From Manduca sexta (Eukaryota > Arthropoda > Insecta > Lepidoptera > Sphingidae): a stretch of DNA of 64,000 nucleotides. A program made the translations under genes and the position numbers. Below, piece after piece: positions 11,747 to 24,900 of the stretch; position 1 is the stretch's first letter, and the number at the start of each line of letters is the position of its first letter. Below the pieces are notes generated by a model. That model did no database searches and was not told the origin of the DNA. It worked only from the letters and a program-made list of their open reading frames with translations. The stretch is taken from NCBI RefSeq assembly GCF_014839805.1, contig NC_051118.1:5696391-5760390 (forward strand), given 5' to 3'.

Positions 11747-14616
11747 GTAAGTGTAATTTCGATTAGATTACAATGCAAATTATCGCAAGGAACGTCATTG
11801 TTTTTAAGTACCCCAAGTGTTAAAGATCTAGTAGGCCTCAGTATTGGACGCGACAGTCAAATGTTCCGTCGTCTATTGACCCCCTGGGCCCTTGAAGGTG
11901 ACATTTGATAAATACCGATGCTATTTTTGAAATCAAACGGTACGATAACGTACGAAAATAGTGTCATATCAGAAAAGAGATTTTTTAAGTAATCTATGCA
12001 TATTTTTTAGTACTTAATTTATTTTATTTAAATTGTGCTATTGATGTGATGTTGGTGAAGTTATATTGTTATTTTTTTGTTATGTGCCAAATGTACAAAA
12101 TATATACATTTTTGCCTATAAAACGCTGTAAAAAAATATGAGTTAATAAATATGATTAAAGTTTGTAGCTATAATTATTTAATTTAGGCTGTATAATTTT
12201 ATTACATTGCTAGGTTTTAAGTAAAAAAAAATTAAAAGAAAAGAAAGAAAATTAAAAAGCAAAAGACCGTAAAACATTGGCTTTCGCTTTCATATTTTAT
12301 GTTTCCTTATCTTATAGATAAATAATTTTGATATTTCTATAAACAACTCATAGGTATTTAACTCGTATAATTATTTGTTTGTTTTAAATTTAATCCCTCT
12401 GAATTTATAATTTTAAAAATAGCCGTCGGACCGCGTAAATTACTAGAAATGAACCAAAACCAAAAGCTTGAATGGATTAGTATTTAAAGATAATAAACAA
12501 TTTGGTTTTTCAGAGAAGTGAATAAACAAATTTAATCAGAAAATCTTTTTTAGATTTTTATAAAAAATAATTAATATAGATAAATGTGATATTTGTTATG
12601 TCATACTCACAATTATTTATTTTTATTTAAGTGCCTATTTTAGATTAGATGCGTATTGGAAAAATCTTATTGGATTTTCGTTCTCATTACACCATTATAA
12701 GTATTTATCCAGGTAGGTACGTTTTAGAAGCAATCTATAAAACTATTATTTTTTTTGTAAAAGATTTAATAATTACTATGATATTTGATAAATTTATACG
12801 GTAGGTTGCTTACATAATTTATATAGTTATTATTTTTAGCTAAAAGGGTCGTACAATTTGCCTTCCTTTTCCGGATTGCGTTGTACCTATAAATTTATTA
12901 GTAAATAGGTAAGGATAATTGATAATTGCAATAAATCAAGTTTATATTTAATCACTAAAATACCTATGAATTATCTGCTTTGCCATAAATAAATTATTAA
13001 AATAAATAAATTAAAAAAAAACAATTAATTAACATCAAAAATTCATAACTTTATAGATAAAGCAAAAATTTTAAAAAAAGAATGTCACAACTTCATACGT
13101 TAAAAAATCTGAAGCTGTTTAAAATATTGCTGTAGGTATGCAATAGGAACATTATAAAGAAATAAATAAACACGCACAGTCGAGATTTTTCCCAAATAAC
13201 ATTCATCTAGCGGGTGCGTGCTGAAAATACGTAATCACTTATAAATGAGCACATTTTATAATAAAATGGGAGAATCGTGTCACATGCCACAACGGAACGT
13301 TATTTGTGACTGTCCTAAAGTAATATTGTAGGAAAAAACCCAGATGTCGCTAATAAAACATCAAATTTACAGGAAAATGATGCTGAGAAGAAAATTACAG
13401 AATGACAATAACTTTGAATGAGTCTAGATAAACCTGGTGTAATGTTAAAAACATTTAAGCTATGTATAAAGCAGTTTAAAGTTATTTCAAGTTTTGTCAG
13501 ATAAGATTTAGTACAGTCTCCGCTAATGATACGTAGGTAGGTATCAAAAACAGGTAATAGGTAATTTATGGAAAACCGAAAATATTCCAGCTTGATTTTG
13601 CAACATGAAACTTTACTTAATTAGCAACACCTCAGTAAAATATCTAATTGAAATACCACCCAAAACTAACCGCATTAAGAAAACCATTATGGTAGTAACA
13701 CTTCATAGATTATATTTAAAATAATAAATCTATTACCCCGGTGTGGATAGCAAAAAAATATTTTAGGTATGAAATTATTCACCCTATGAAACAGATATTG
13801 CGGTTCATTTTTATTCTGCATGAGAAGACATAGTAAGGAAAAATATCCGAATTTATGAACAATCAATAGTCATACAAAGTACTATAAAAAGGTATAAATG
13901 TACATATAATCTAATCTATCTAACTATCTATCTAACTAGTGGAGATTTTAAGATATTCATTTTATCCTAGACAAAATGCCGTCGGAAAGAAAACATAAAT
14001 TGAAAACTGCTAACCGATTATCAGTTAATTTCCGTTCAAAATGCCAACCGCAGGACGGAATCTTATCAAAATGAGGAAAATTCCTGAACCTGATTGTATT
14101 TTTGTAGCCAAATATTAATTTATACAAATGAATGCCTAAAAAGCTTATTCCGCAAGTAATCACTAAGAACTTTGAATTACTAATGACTGCATGCCACTGC
14201 GTCAACTTGAATCATTAGATAAAACAATACCCAATAATCATACTAGTATATAAAAAAGTACAACTTAACAAAAAGTAGGTACTTACACACCTAAATCTTA
14301 TTTCAAATCTATATCAATCAGAAGTAAACCGTTTTATATCTAAATCTATAGTGGAATCTCATCTGAGACGTTCACAATCATAATGACGCTGTATCTCAAG
14401 TATCGCGATATGGCACTTGAGAAAACCTATTATTAACATGTACAGATATGTAACTTGAATGTCTTGAGGGGGACATTCTCAGAACTGGAATATACAGATA
14501 TGATGTTAGTAATCTTTCAAACAAATTCACAAGTTATTTTCTAATGAAGATACTGATGGAAATTTAGTATTAATATAAATTTTATTACATTTTTATTGGA
14601 TAATTGTTTGAATAAG

Positions 14617-14669
14617 TATTGTTCGTGAATTAAAAATGATTTTTTATTATTTTTAATTCACGAACAATA
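14617..14669. repeat. Hairpin with a perfect 21-bp stem
   Basis: Arms 14617-14637 and 14649-14669 are exact inverse copies (core TTGTTCGTGAATT / AATTCACGAACAA) around an 11-base T-rich spacer. It lies in intron 1 of the hindsight-type gene. Confidence 0.6.
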
Positions 14670-16658
14670 ACGTATTTGAAGTTTTAACGTTAAACAATCA
14701 TCGTTGGCTACCGGTTCTATAATTATTTTAAAAACATGAAAAAGTGCTGTATTGCATAAGCACGGGCGTATGACGCAAATGAACTTTCATGAATGTAGGT
14801 AAATAAATTATGCACTCGATTGCCTTCAACATAATTTAAATTAAACTAATATTTACCTTGTTCATTTTAAAAGCTATTAAATTTACTAATACCCTTCAAA
14901 CTGGAGGTTTTTCTATTACTGCAAACTCCAATTGAATAATGCTGTTTCTTAATCTTAACTTACTAGAGATTTCTTTTAGGGGACGCAAGTCGTGAATTAA
15001 CACTATTTTGAAGCCTTTATTTGCTACCTTCTTTAATTTGGGGGCGATGGGTCCCGCAATTTTTTTCTAAATACATACCTGCTATCGTTAAACGGCACTA
15101 TCGTCCCGGTGTGCATCTAAAATGTGTTATGACGATTGCGTCAACCTCTTAACGTTCGAGTTACAACTTTGTCACGGATTTGCTGATAATAACCGCCTTA
15201 TGGCATTATTATGTTGTATATTTGTACTAAAAATGAATAAATATACCTATCGCAGTCAAGTCAAAGGTAGGAAAATTGTTAGAAATGAAGACAGCTTTGC
15301 TAAACGCATATTACTAGAGAATTCTAATAAGACTATTAAAATCTGAAAAACATTACAACTACAGTCACTTGAGATTATCAAAAACGAATGGATGAATCTA
15401 AATTTTTCGTATAAAATAGAAAAAACTTCACACCGATGGAGGTATGCTTAGAAAATTTTGTTGTTAACAACCACATTAGTACCTTGTACCACTCACTGAC
15501 TCCGCATATAAGGGAAACAAGACTAATATACACAAATCACTACTAACCTCCTTTCCACAACAAAAAAATATATTTAAAAATAAAACGTTCTTTATTTAAA
15601 ATAAATATTCTTCATTTAAAATTTCGAACGCAATCAAACCCGAATTCATCCCGTATTCCGTAACGATTGCCCAATAAGACAACACAATAGCTAGATTCTA
15701 AGAACCGATACAGTTCCAGCTAAAGTTACGTTTTCGATTAGAACACTTGATCTAAGTTAGCCAATCAGTGATTAGAGCATCATCACGTCTTGTGATAACG
15801 CGAACCTTATGATAACGGCCGGCTGCGCTTGCGATTCGGCCTTTAGCTTTACAAGGCTTGGTGATGGCAGGACTGAATGCTATCATAGTAAGGGTGTATG
15901 CGGTGTATATTATGTAATTTAGGTGACGGTGTTTTAATTTTACCAGTAATTCGTGTCTTTTGATAAGGTTTTTTAAAATATATAAAACGGTAATCGTAAT
16001 ACTCAAAAACGTTTCTAGAGGGGGTGGCAAGTCTAGGACCGTGCCCACTTCAGAATTTCGTGGTACCGGGATGTTGGTAGCCTAGTACACAGGAAGATTT
16101 TTTTTTGAAAATTACTATCTACGCCCATTCTAATAAGCACAGAAGTACACAACATCCCAGCCCTAAAAAAATCAATATTCCTCGAATTGTCGGGCATAGC
16201 ACCGACCCATTAAATAGGAATATTTTTAATTACATAACATAATTACAAACTGAAATTTCAAAAAAAAATAATAATCTCGAAATCTACTATTTGCGTATCA
16301 AAACATCTTGCAAACCGTTATCCCCCCTTAAATAACGTTTCCCACAACACAAAGAGAGCCGCTCATTATCGAATAAGATAATATTATATTACGTTTCTAA
16401 GTAAACTGTAATCCTGGCTACAAAGGAGCCGGCGAGCGTCGACTTTCGCCTTTGTTTGCTTCGTGAAAACCTGAAACATGTTATGTTGAATAAGAAGTGA
16501 TTAGATTCAGAAAGTCTAGATAAGTGCTTACAAGGCATCTAAATACGTCGAAACTATTGCAAGAAATTTATACCTTTTTTTTTATTTGACTTTTTTTTCC
16601 CAAATGCTTCGAGTTGGTATATTTAATTATCGAACGGGGTGTAGAATTAGTCTCGCAT

Positions 16659-16671
16659 GGGGGGGGGGGGG
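16659..16671. repeat. Poly-G run (13 G)
   Basis: An uninterrupted run of 13 G in AT-rich intron sequence; length likely variable and error-prone in sequencing. Confidence 0.8.
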
Positions 16672-17091
16672 AGGTTCCGCTATATTTGATACGTAATTCT
16701 TCAGCTTTACCAACACACCAGACTTTTGGCTGAGCGCTTAGGCGTTCGAAACTATTACTGGAAGAGAATGATGCATCAACGATTAAAAAGATACCTACTA
16801 TGGAATCTTTATAGCGAAATGTGTTCTCAATTTTAGTAATTTCATTCTGTATTCGGTAAACAACAATATTCATAATTTTAATCATTTTAGCTCGTAATGT
16901 TTATCTATTCATTTAGTTATTTAAATATAAGGCAAAATTAAATTTATGGTTTTAACTTATTCATAATGCACACTGCTATATTATTTTACTCTGTGGTTCC
17001 GCCATTTAAATTTAGTTTATTATATTAATTGTGCTGAACCGTTTATAATATTAATTTTAGATATGATTAAAAGGGAGGTGTTATTGACATA

Positions 17092-17416
17092 GCGATAGCC
17101 TAGTTGGGTGTGGAACGGACTGCCGAGACGAATGTCCGCAGGTTCAAATCCCAAGGGCACACACCTCTGACTTTTCTAAAAAATCATGTGTGTATTCTTC
17201 GTGAATTTATCGTTCGCTTTAACGGTGAAGGAAAACATCGTGAGGAAACCTGCACATCTGATAAGTTCTCTATAGGAATTTCGAACGTGTGTGAAGTCTA
17301 CCAATCCGCACTAGGCCAGCGTGGTGGACTAAGGCCTAATCCCTCTCAGTAGTAGAGGAGGCCCGTGCTCAGCAGTGGGCAAGTATATAATACAGGGCTG
17401 ATATTATTATTATTAT
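17092..17416 (+). repeat. tRNA-derived SINE, near-complete copy
   Basis: The head has pol III boxes: A box in TAGCCTAGTTGGG and B box GGTTCAAATCC. A conserved body contains AAACATCGTGAGGAAACCTG and CTCAGTAGTAGAGGAGGCCC, and the tail is an ATT repeat. Resembles lepidopteran Metulj-like SINEs from memory. Same family: 8450-8600, 17832-17914, 29110-29306, 41363-41668, 59555-59868, 60305-60568, 63058-63362. Confidence 0.75.
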
Positions 17417-17831
17417 ATTGACATAACGGTAAACGAAACGTTTCTAATAAAGGACCTGTGTTTGGATCATCTACTATAAGAATGACCTATCATCACATCT
17501 TATGACACAAAACTATATTCTAATTTCAAAACAACATTCGAAATATAAAACATTTAAAAATAATTTACAAATCAAAACAGCCTTTAAAATACAATGAGAA
17601 ATTCAAAACATTATTTATTTTTTAAATAGTGCGCGTCAACGTCAGCGCATGCACAACACTTGTGCAGTCTGTGGCACATACCAGCCGCGCAGGTTATTAG
17701 CACGCATTGTCCGCCGTAATGGGTCGAGGCGCGAGCGCATGTCTGCCTTACGTGTGGGGGCCGCATCATAGCGCTGTAATGTGGATAATGTTTTTTTAAA
17801 TAGATTTTATATGCTCCAATAAAAATAGATT

Positions 17832-17914
17832 AGCCCCTCTCAGTAGTAGAGGAGGCCCGTGCTCAGCAGTGGGCAAGTATATAATACAGGGCTGATATTA
17901 TTATATTATTATTA
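17832..17914 (+). repeat. SINE 3' tail fragment
   Basis: Nearly identical to the last 80 bases of the 17092 copy, including GTGCTCAGCAGTGGGCAAGT and the ATT-rich end, only 420 bases away. Likely a local copy or a separate truncated insertion. Confidence 0.65.
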
Positions 17915-18837
17915 ATAAAAATAGATTTAGGGAGATTACGGATCTCTACTTCCATTACAGTAATCCTGCGACCCCTTATACACATTAATTGCTACATTAC
18001 AATCAGCATTTAGCAAAAATGATTTGCAATACAAAATATATTGTCGCTTATCAATAACTTGATTGGTAAGCTATTTATTACCTTATTGGTTAGCAAAAAC
18101 ATCATCAAAAGAAGTTAACAGGACCCTGTTTTTGAATCCCAAGACGTGCAAAGAAAATCATTGCCTTCTCTTGTAGGAGTTCACATCTATGTGACGTTGT
18201 ACTTTCCCATTGTCTCTACAGCTTTGAGTAATATTAACTACAAAATACTTTAAAAGTAGGTATATACCCAGGACCTGTCCCACTGCGTACTAAATCCATA
18301 CTCACCACACTCCGATAGTACATAGATTACGTACCCTCATTTCTCGATCAATGATGAACAGGCAGCAGGAAACGCGGCGATAACGTGACGAAATGTGACT
18401 CAAGTGTCTTTGTTACGAGCCACTTACCGCACTAATGTGAACCTTTCCACTTACAAACGTGAAAACAACATGGCCGATATGAGGCTAGGATAACTAGACC
18501 GGCTTAAAAAGACTGGGAATTATATTCGTTTTATTTAGAAAAATACGTTATATATGTATATATCGAAGGTTGAAAGGCTAATTGACTTAACAGACATTTT
18601 TTTTTTGCGACACTAAGTTTCATGATAATTAAAACCAGAACTTTTTTCTATATTTTTTTTTAAACTAGAATTTTTTTTCGAAAAAATATGTCTCATGTCA
18701 ATCAGCCGTCCAACAGTCGATATATAAATAAGTACATGTGCTTTTATGGGAAGAAACTGTTGTATATTTCCGACTCTAATATAGTCCTAGTAGTTTATTA
18801 CAATTGAGCACAGTTGTAAGTTGTAATTTTTATGCAG

Positions 18838-18923
18838 GCGCCGTCGCGGTCGCACGTCGCGGGCCATGCAGGGAGCTGCTAGCGCCCCCGCGCCCCCCGC
18901 GGCCGAACCACCGGCATCGAAAC
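18838..18923 (+). CDS. peb: Hindsight-type gene, exon 2 (start codon exon)
   Basis: Acceptor TATGCAG ends at 18837 and donor GTAAGT begins at 18924. ATG at 18866 opens a 19-residue Ala/Pro-rich segment (MQGAASAPAPPAAEPPASK) ending in phase 1, whose last base C joins AA of the next exon to make Gln. The 28 bases before the ATG are GC-rich UTR; they are open in frame (Arg-rich), so an upstream coding exon is a minor alternative. Confidence 0.7.
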
Positions 18924-21900
18924 GTAAGTACCTACATGTAACACTGATACATTCTTTCTAGGTTTGTGGCAAAGAAGCTCGGAGAAACCTTCATATTGAG
19001 AGTAATTTTCTTATTTTTACCTACTATTATTTGAGTATAGGACTTGTAAATTAGTGGATCATTTGAACAGGAATCTCTATAAATGCTGACAAATACGGAA
19101 CTATGATCACAAATGAAACGAATAAGAATTAGCAAAGGCAATTTAAACCTCATATAAAGACGTATTCTTCACAACAAACAGCATTTAACAGCTGATATCC
19201 ACACAGCATCACATTTCAATTATGTCATAAGACGTGCGCACCTAATGACTGTAACTCGACGATTGGCCGCACGCGCGCCACCCGACACTTGTTCATCTAC
19301 CCACATTTTATTACTTGATAATATTAACGACCATCCGGCATGCAGAATTCCACATTTAAAATTGTCTGAAGCCTTTGTGTTTATAGTTTCTGAATACCTA
19401 GTATAAGAATTCGTTATCAATACACGTGTATTTTTTTGTTCTTTATAGAGATAGTGCTTTAGACGGCGTACTGCGTATGCGCACTTTCACATTTTGCAAT
19501 ATTATGAAATCTCTGACTATATAAAAATATTCCTCAAAAGACGTCATTCGAATAATATTGAATCTAAACACCCAACAATACAGTCTATTTTATCATCCTC
19601 GATATTAAACAACAACCTAATACTATTGTCCTTTACGAATTCATTTAAAACGTCTTCACGCTTCGTTAAAACCAAACGCGATCTTTGTACTCGTTTTCAT
19701 TGAAAACTCATGAAACTGATAGTATTATCAGTCGCCATCCGGCATGGCAAGGTGACGGCGATCTTTAATTAATAAGGTTCAAATCTTCAAGCACCCGGTA
19801 CACGCTTATCGACCAAAAACCTTGTAAGAAACATAATATTTAATCAGATTTTAAACTGTTTGATTAGAGTTAGAACACGAAGGTTTTAAATCTGTTTATA
19901 AATATATTGTTTTATAAGATGTATTTCGAATAACGAATACAATGATCAATGGACAATAACATTCGACAATTAATTGCAGTAACTTTTTAAATAGTTTTAA
20001 CTGTTAATAACTAGTAATAAGGTTCATTTCATCTAACAGCAAAGAATAATTTTAATAAATCTTATGTACTTATAATGGTTTTCAAGTATTAATATAAAAC
20101 TATTGTATTTTACGGTTTTCATCACGGTTTTTTATATTATAATTTTCTGCCGACGTTTCGAAGACTTTACCTTTGTGGTCACGATAGTATAATAATGTAT
20201 AACATTCGCGTAAACAAGAAATCATTAGTTTTCAAGTACGTTATTCTCTTAAATAATTTCAATTTCAACATCTAAAACTGTTCTTACAATCCCAAACATT
20301 TTGAAACACAAGTTTGGTAGACAAACAAGTACCTTAGAATGTGCGTCATTAGAGCGTCATTAAATCGTAAGGAATTCGGTTTGCTCAGCCGAATCTCTAG
20401 AGAGGAGCCCGCATCCCATTGTGTGTACACTTGTGTATACATAGAGGCCTCATAGAGAATTTTACGTTGTCTAATTAGATTCGAAATAGAAAAATATGTT
20501 GAACGTGTTATTTCTGAAGATAATGTTTTACGTTGGAGTTCCAATATATAATTTGCTCATAACATAAATGTAATGGAGTATAAATTGACCTTTTCTTTCG
20601 TGTAGGGAGGTATAAATACCCATATTTCTAGAATACTAAATTTAAATATTTTCATAAGTCACTACAATTCGACGTTCTTTGAATAATGCAGAAAAAAGGG
20701 CAATTGAAAACATTTTTATTAACCAAATTACTAGACCATTATCAAAAGATTGATGCTCCGCTCCTATTGGTTATAGCGTGATGTTATATAGCCTAAAGTC
20801 TTCCTGGATAAACGGGCTTTCCAACACTAAAAAAATTTTTCAATTCGAACCAGTAGTTCAAGAGATTAGCGCGTACAAACAAACAAATCTTCAGCTTTAT
20901 ATAGTATAGAATATCAGCATTTCATCTTTAAAGTTAAAACTTATACGATAGATACCATCAGCAAATAAAACTATGTTTTTAATTTGTAAAAATATTCGTT
21001 TTGACCGATTAGGATGTCTGCTAAGGCGTGTGTTGATAAGCCTTAATAGTCCTTCCGGCCTCAATTGTAAGAACAAATTTGGCTTTGATAAGGGAGATGA
21101 GTAATGTTAGTATCTCTGGGTTTTTGCTAACGGTACTTTGTCATGTTTCGTAGAAGGTACTGGGGACAAAATATGACCGTTATTGAAGGTCGGTGTCGAT
21201 GTTTGGTTATAATGAAATGTAGCTTATCAATAATGGAAATTTGAAATGTAAAGGACAAACTTCGACTTAATTTATTTATTAATATATTTTATATACAGAT
21301 AAGTATATAGGTGGACTTGATGCAAAAGGCATTTACTATTACAATTATTTATTTTACGGGACAACAAAAAGAAAATATTTACGTTTCAAATTTCAATTCG
21401 TTTGCTATCAATTTGCAATTTTTGAATTTGACTTTTAAAATTCATGCATGTAAAGTAAAATAAAATAGTTTTAGTGAAAGACTTGACCTATAAAACTCAA
21501 TTTTCCATGAAATTTATTATAAAATAAATTCTAAACTGCAGCTCCCTCATTTTAATATCTTAATTTGAAATATACTAGATGGAAAATAAAATTTCCATAA
21601 TGTTGCATCCATGATTATAACCTGTTCTAATAAATAAATAAAAAACAAAGCAATCGTAAGCTACAAAATGTAACCATAACCGCTAGTATATGAACTTATG
21701 ACTTCGTATACATTTTCACCGTTACCACGATCTGTCACCGGCCCTCCGAAAATGGTCACCATTCACCCGCTTTCACCACACGGAAAACCATTTCGATTAA
21801 GCGACGTCGCGTCCTGCTAACAGATGCACGAATATTGATTCGAGTGCAATTGGGACAGTTTCGCACTGGTCAAACCTAGGCTGACGTCAGTTTCTGCAAA

Positions 21901-24900
21901 TATGCTGTTGCGGCTTATTATTTTAGACTGGTTTTGGACTATCTTTGGGTAGAGTTAAGACTTATCAGGGATCTAATGGTTTATTGGTCTGCCATTGATT
22001 TAAATAATGTGCAGTTTTATCTGCAAAAGTTTAATTAATTTTGCAATGACTACTGTCATTTTTTCGATTTAAGATCTACAATACTATATAGCGTTTGATA
22101 GCTTTTATAATAAACTTTTAAGCAATATTATTAAAAAAAAAGGATTTAGTATCTCATTAGTCACTTATTCAACTAAACGTGTTAGTCGGTTATGGTTAAA
22201 TAAAAATTCCTCATCCCGAAGCAGGGGTACATCTAGGCCGTTGTAAATTCAACTCGCTAGGGCCCGATAGTTGCCGTCAAAGACCGACGACCCGGCACGT
22301 GAGGTGCAAACTGAAAACCTCCTAATTTATACACAAAGGCATCTTTGATATAATTCGAAAACAAGATAATATCACGTAACATATAAATTTCTATACGGAT
22401 ACATTCTTGTCCTAATTATTGTTGTATAGGAGGCATATTTCGTCGGTCCAACGGTGATGGTACTTAGCGATTCAACAGAAACGCTCGAAAGCACTTTAAA
22501 CGGTTCGATTGGAAACCTTTGCATTTATTGATAAGTGCATTCGCGTTAGTGCACGCAAAATTTAAATATTCGGCGGACAAATTGGTTGTTATAAAGTCGT
22601 ATTTCGATTACGTGATGCGTTTCATGCGCATCATTGGTGTTTGAGTCATTTACGTTCTTTTTATGAAAGTATTTATCCTCGGAAGCAGGATTGTCTAGTT
22701 TAAATTGATCTCCTTGCTGTATGGTAGTGGATACTACTGAGAGATCAAGCTGTATACATTACAGTAAGATACGGTAAGTACAATAAATTCAAAACCACAT
22801 TTCTATTAATTACTAATAAAATAGGTCGCATGCGTCACTTGTATATAGATTAAATTTATGATTCAGTCGGAGGATTTCTTTTATCACGTTCAAATATCAA
22901 CTTTAAACCAAACATTTTTTTATTTTTCTATCGAATACAAACTGATATAAATAGCATATCAATATGCGTAAACCGTTATTAATGAGATTCTTAAACTGGT
23001 GCCCTACCTACGCATAACTAGGCTACACCGTTCGGATTGGAGATTTAAAGCATTCCCTCACTTAGTCATCAACTCTACATACATAAATACATTTTACTAA
23101 TGTACCGGAAACTTTGATCCATACATTATTTCCGAAAGTTGAGTTGCATGATGCAATTTACCTAGCCAAGTCGTTTATGAGACTCGACCCCTACATTCTG
23201 GGACGGAAAAAAAGCGAAAAGTTGGTTTCACTAGCGCCTCTGCCTACCCTTTCCGGGTTAAAATCGATAGGTACAGTCTTACTTATAAAAATATCGCAAA
23301 GCTTTGCTTAGTTAAAACACAAATTTATTCGATCAGCTGTAAGTCAAAACCCGCCATTTTGTCTCAAGGTTTAAACTAGGAAACCGGTGATGTTTTGAGA
23401 GCAATTCTTAATCACCTCTTAACGCTAAAACAAGTTAAGACTGATAATCTTTCCCATTCAGAGATAGATATCAAAAACTAATCCAAGTAATGTTAAGAAG
23501 TCGTATGGATTTCTAACCTTTGGACGTATAAAATATTTCTTTCATGACTAATGTATTTTAATCGATTAATCGTAAGATTTTATTCGATATCTTTTCTCCT
23601 TTACGTCACTAGATAACCGTCTAATGCCTACGTATATTTCACAATTCATCATGTCCTGAACTTGATTTTTTTTGATGATTTCAATAATTGCTTTCGCGAA
23701 ATGAAATGCGATATATTATCGATTTAGTTTTAGGTCAAATTGTTGGGATCAGTTTGCATGATTTTTATTATTAAAACGTTGATAGACGTTTCATTCGTTT
23801 ATGGAAAATATATAGTTCAGTGTATTTAAAACTAGATCTTATACTAAATAGATACAGGGTTGCGTGTCACCATTTAGGTGGATGGAAAATACCTCTTAAG
23901 CAATCTATTTTAGGAATGCATTGGGGTATTTATATGCTAGTCAAAAATATTGATCACAGGTGTAGAGAAAATAACTTTCGTTTACAATCAAAACTCAACC
24001 GCTCCCGATACTATATATATATTTTTGGGAGTTAAAGAATTATATCTGTAATATCTGCCGATTTAACTCTTAAAATCATAAAATACTAAAGTTGTAAATT
24101 CGCTACATCAGTTTCAAATAAATAAAATAAAGCAAATATTGACATGTAACACGATATTGCTAAATCATGAAAAATATAAAGTGCATAAACAAATTTCATT
24201 CATTCAATCTATGCTGCATACATATTGTATTATTTATTTCATAATCATGAATGACTATTTGAAATTATTTTGTTAGTGTTTGATGCCACATTTTCTGTCA
24301 CCAGGGTGCCATGATGCTGCATGAATTGAGTTTCAAGCTGTAGTCGCCTTTATTTGGTCTAATGGTTCACTAAGATCATGAAATCACAGACAATAGTCTA
24401 TTACTCAGTAATTTGAAAGTCGTCGAAAAAGGATTTTTAAATTTAAAATGTAGAATATGTTTTTAAATTCGGAATTTCGAGTTCTAGAGAATCAGCCTTT
24501 TCTATTTTCTAATTTTATGTCATCCAACCAGTATTAAACAAAACACCTTTTAGGCTGTTTGCGTTACGTCTTTCGTCACATCCTGTGAAAGATAACCCGT
24601 CCAAATAGTAAACCAAGTACCTTCATACAAATAGCACAGTAACCACGTGCTATTATACAAATACGATAGGCAGAACCGTTAAATCGGCGCGGAAGACGCA
24701 CTCCTGACTAGCATTAATGCACCAGCAAGATGGCTGACAAGCCGTCTGCTGAATTTATGAACGAAATGTGATATGCACATCGCTATTCAATATCAAACGG
24801 TGAATAACAATATGGCTCCTTTGCGGCTTCATTATTGCCTGTGATGGAATCAATTTTCTTTTTTTTTTTAATATTCAGTACTGATGTTGGCAACATTGGA

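Larger units (their letters stand above)
11747..18837 (+). other. peb: Intron 1 of the hindsight-type gene
   Basis: Starts GTAAGTG and ends TATGCAG. About 7 kb of AT-rich DNA contains a perfect-stem hairpin (14617-14669), a full SINE (17092-17416), a SINE tail (17832-17914), a 13-base G run (16659-16671) and a GC-rich patch (17630-17775). No coding exon was recognised. Confidence 0.5.

Noticed and set aside
18838..18865. Upstream coding extension (Arg-rich) before ATG 18866
   Set aside because: The only well-supported upstream exon brings an in-frame TGA without an ATG after it, so translation most likely starts at 18866.
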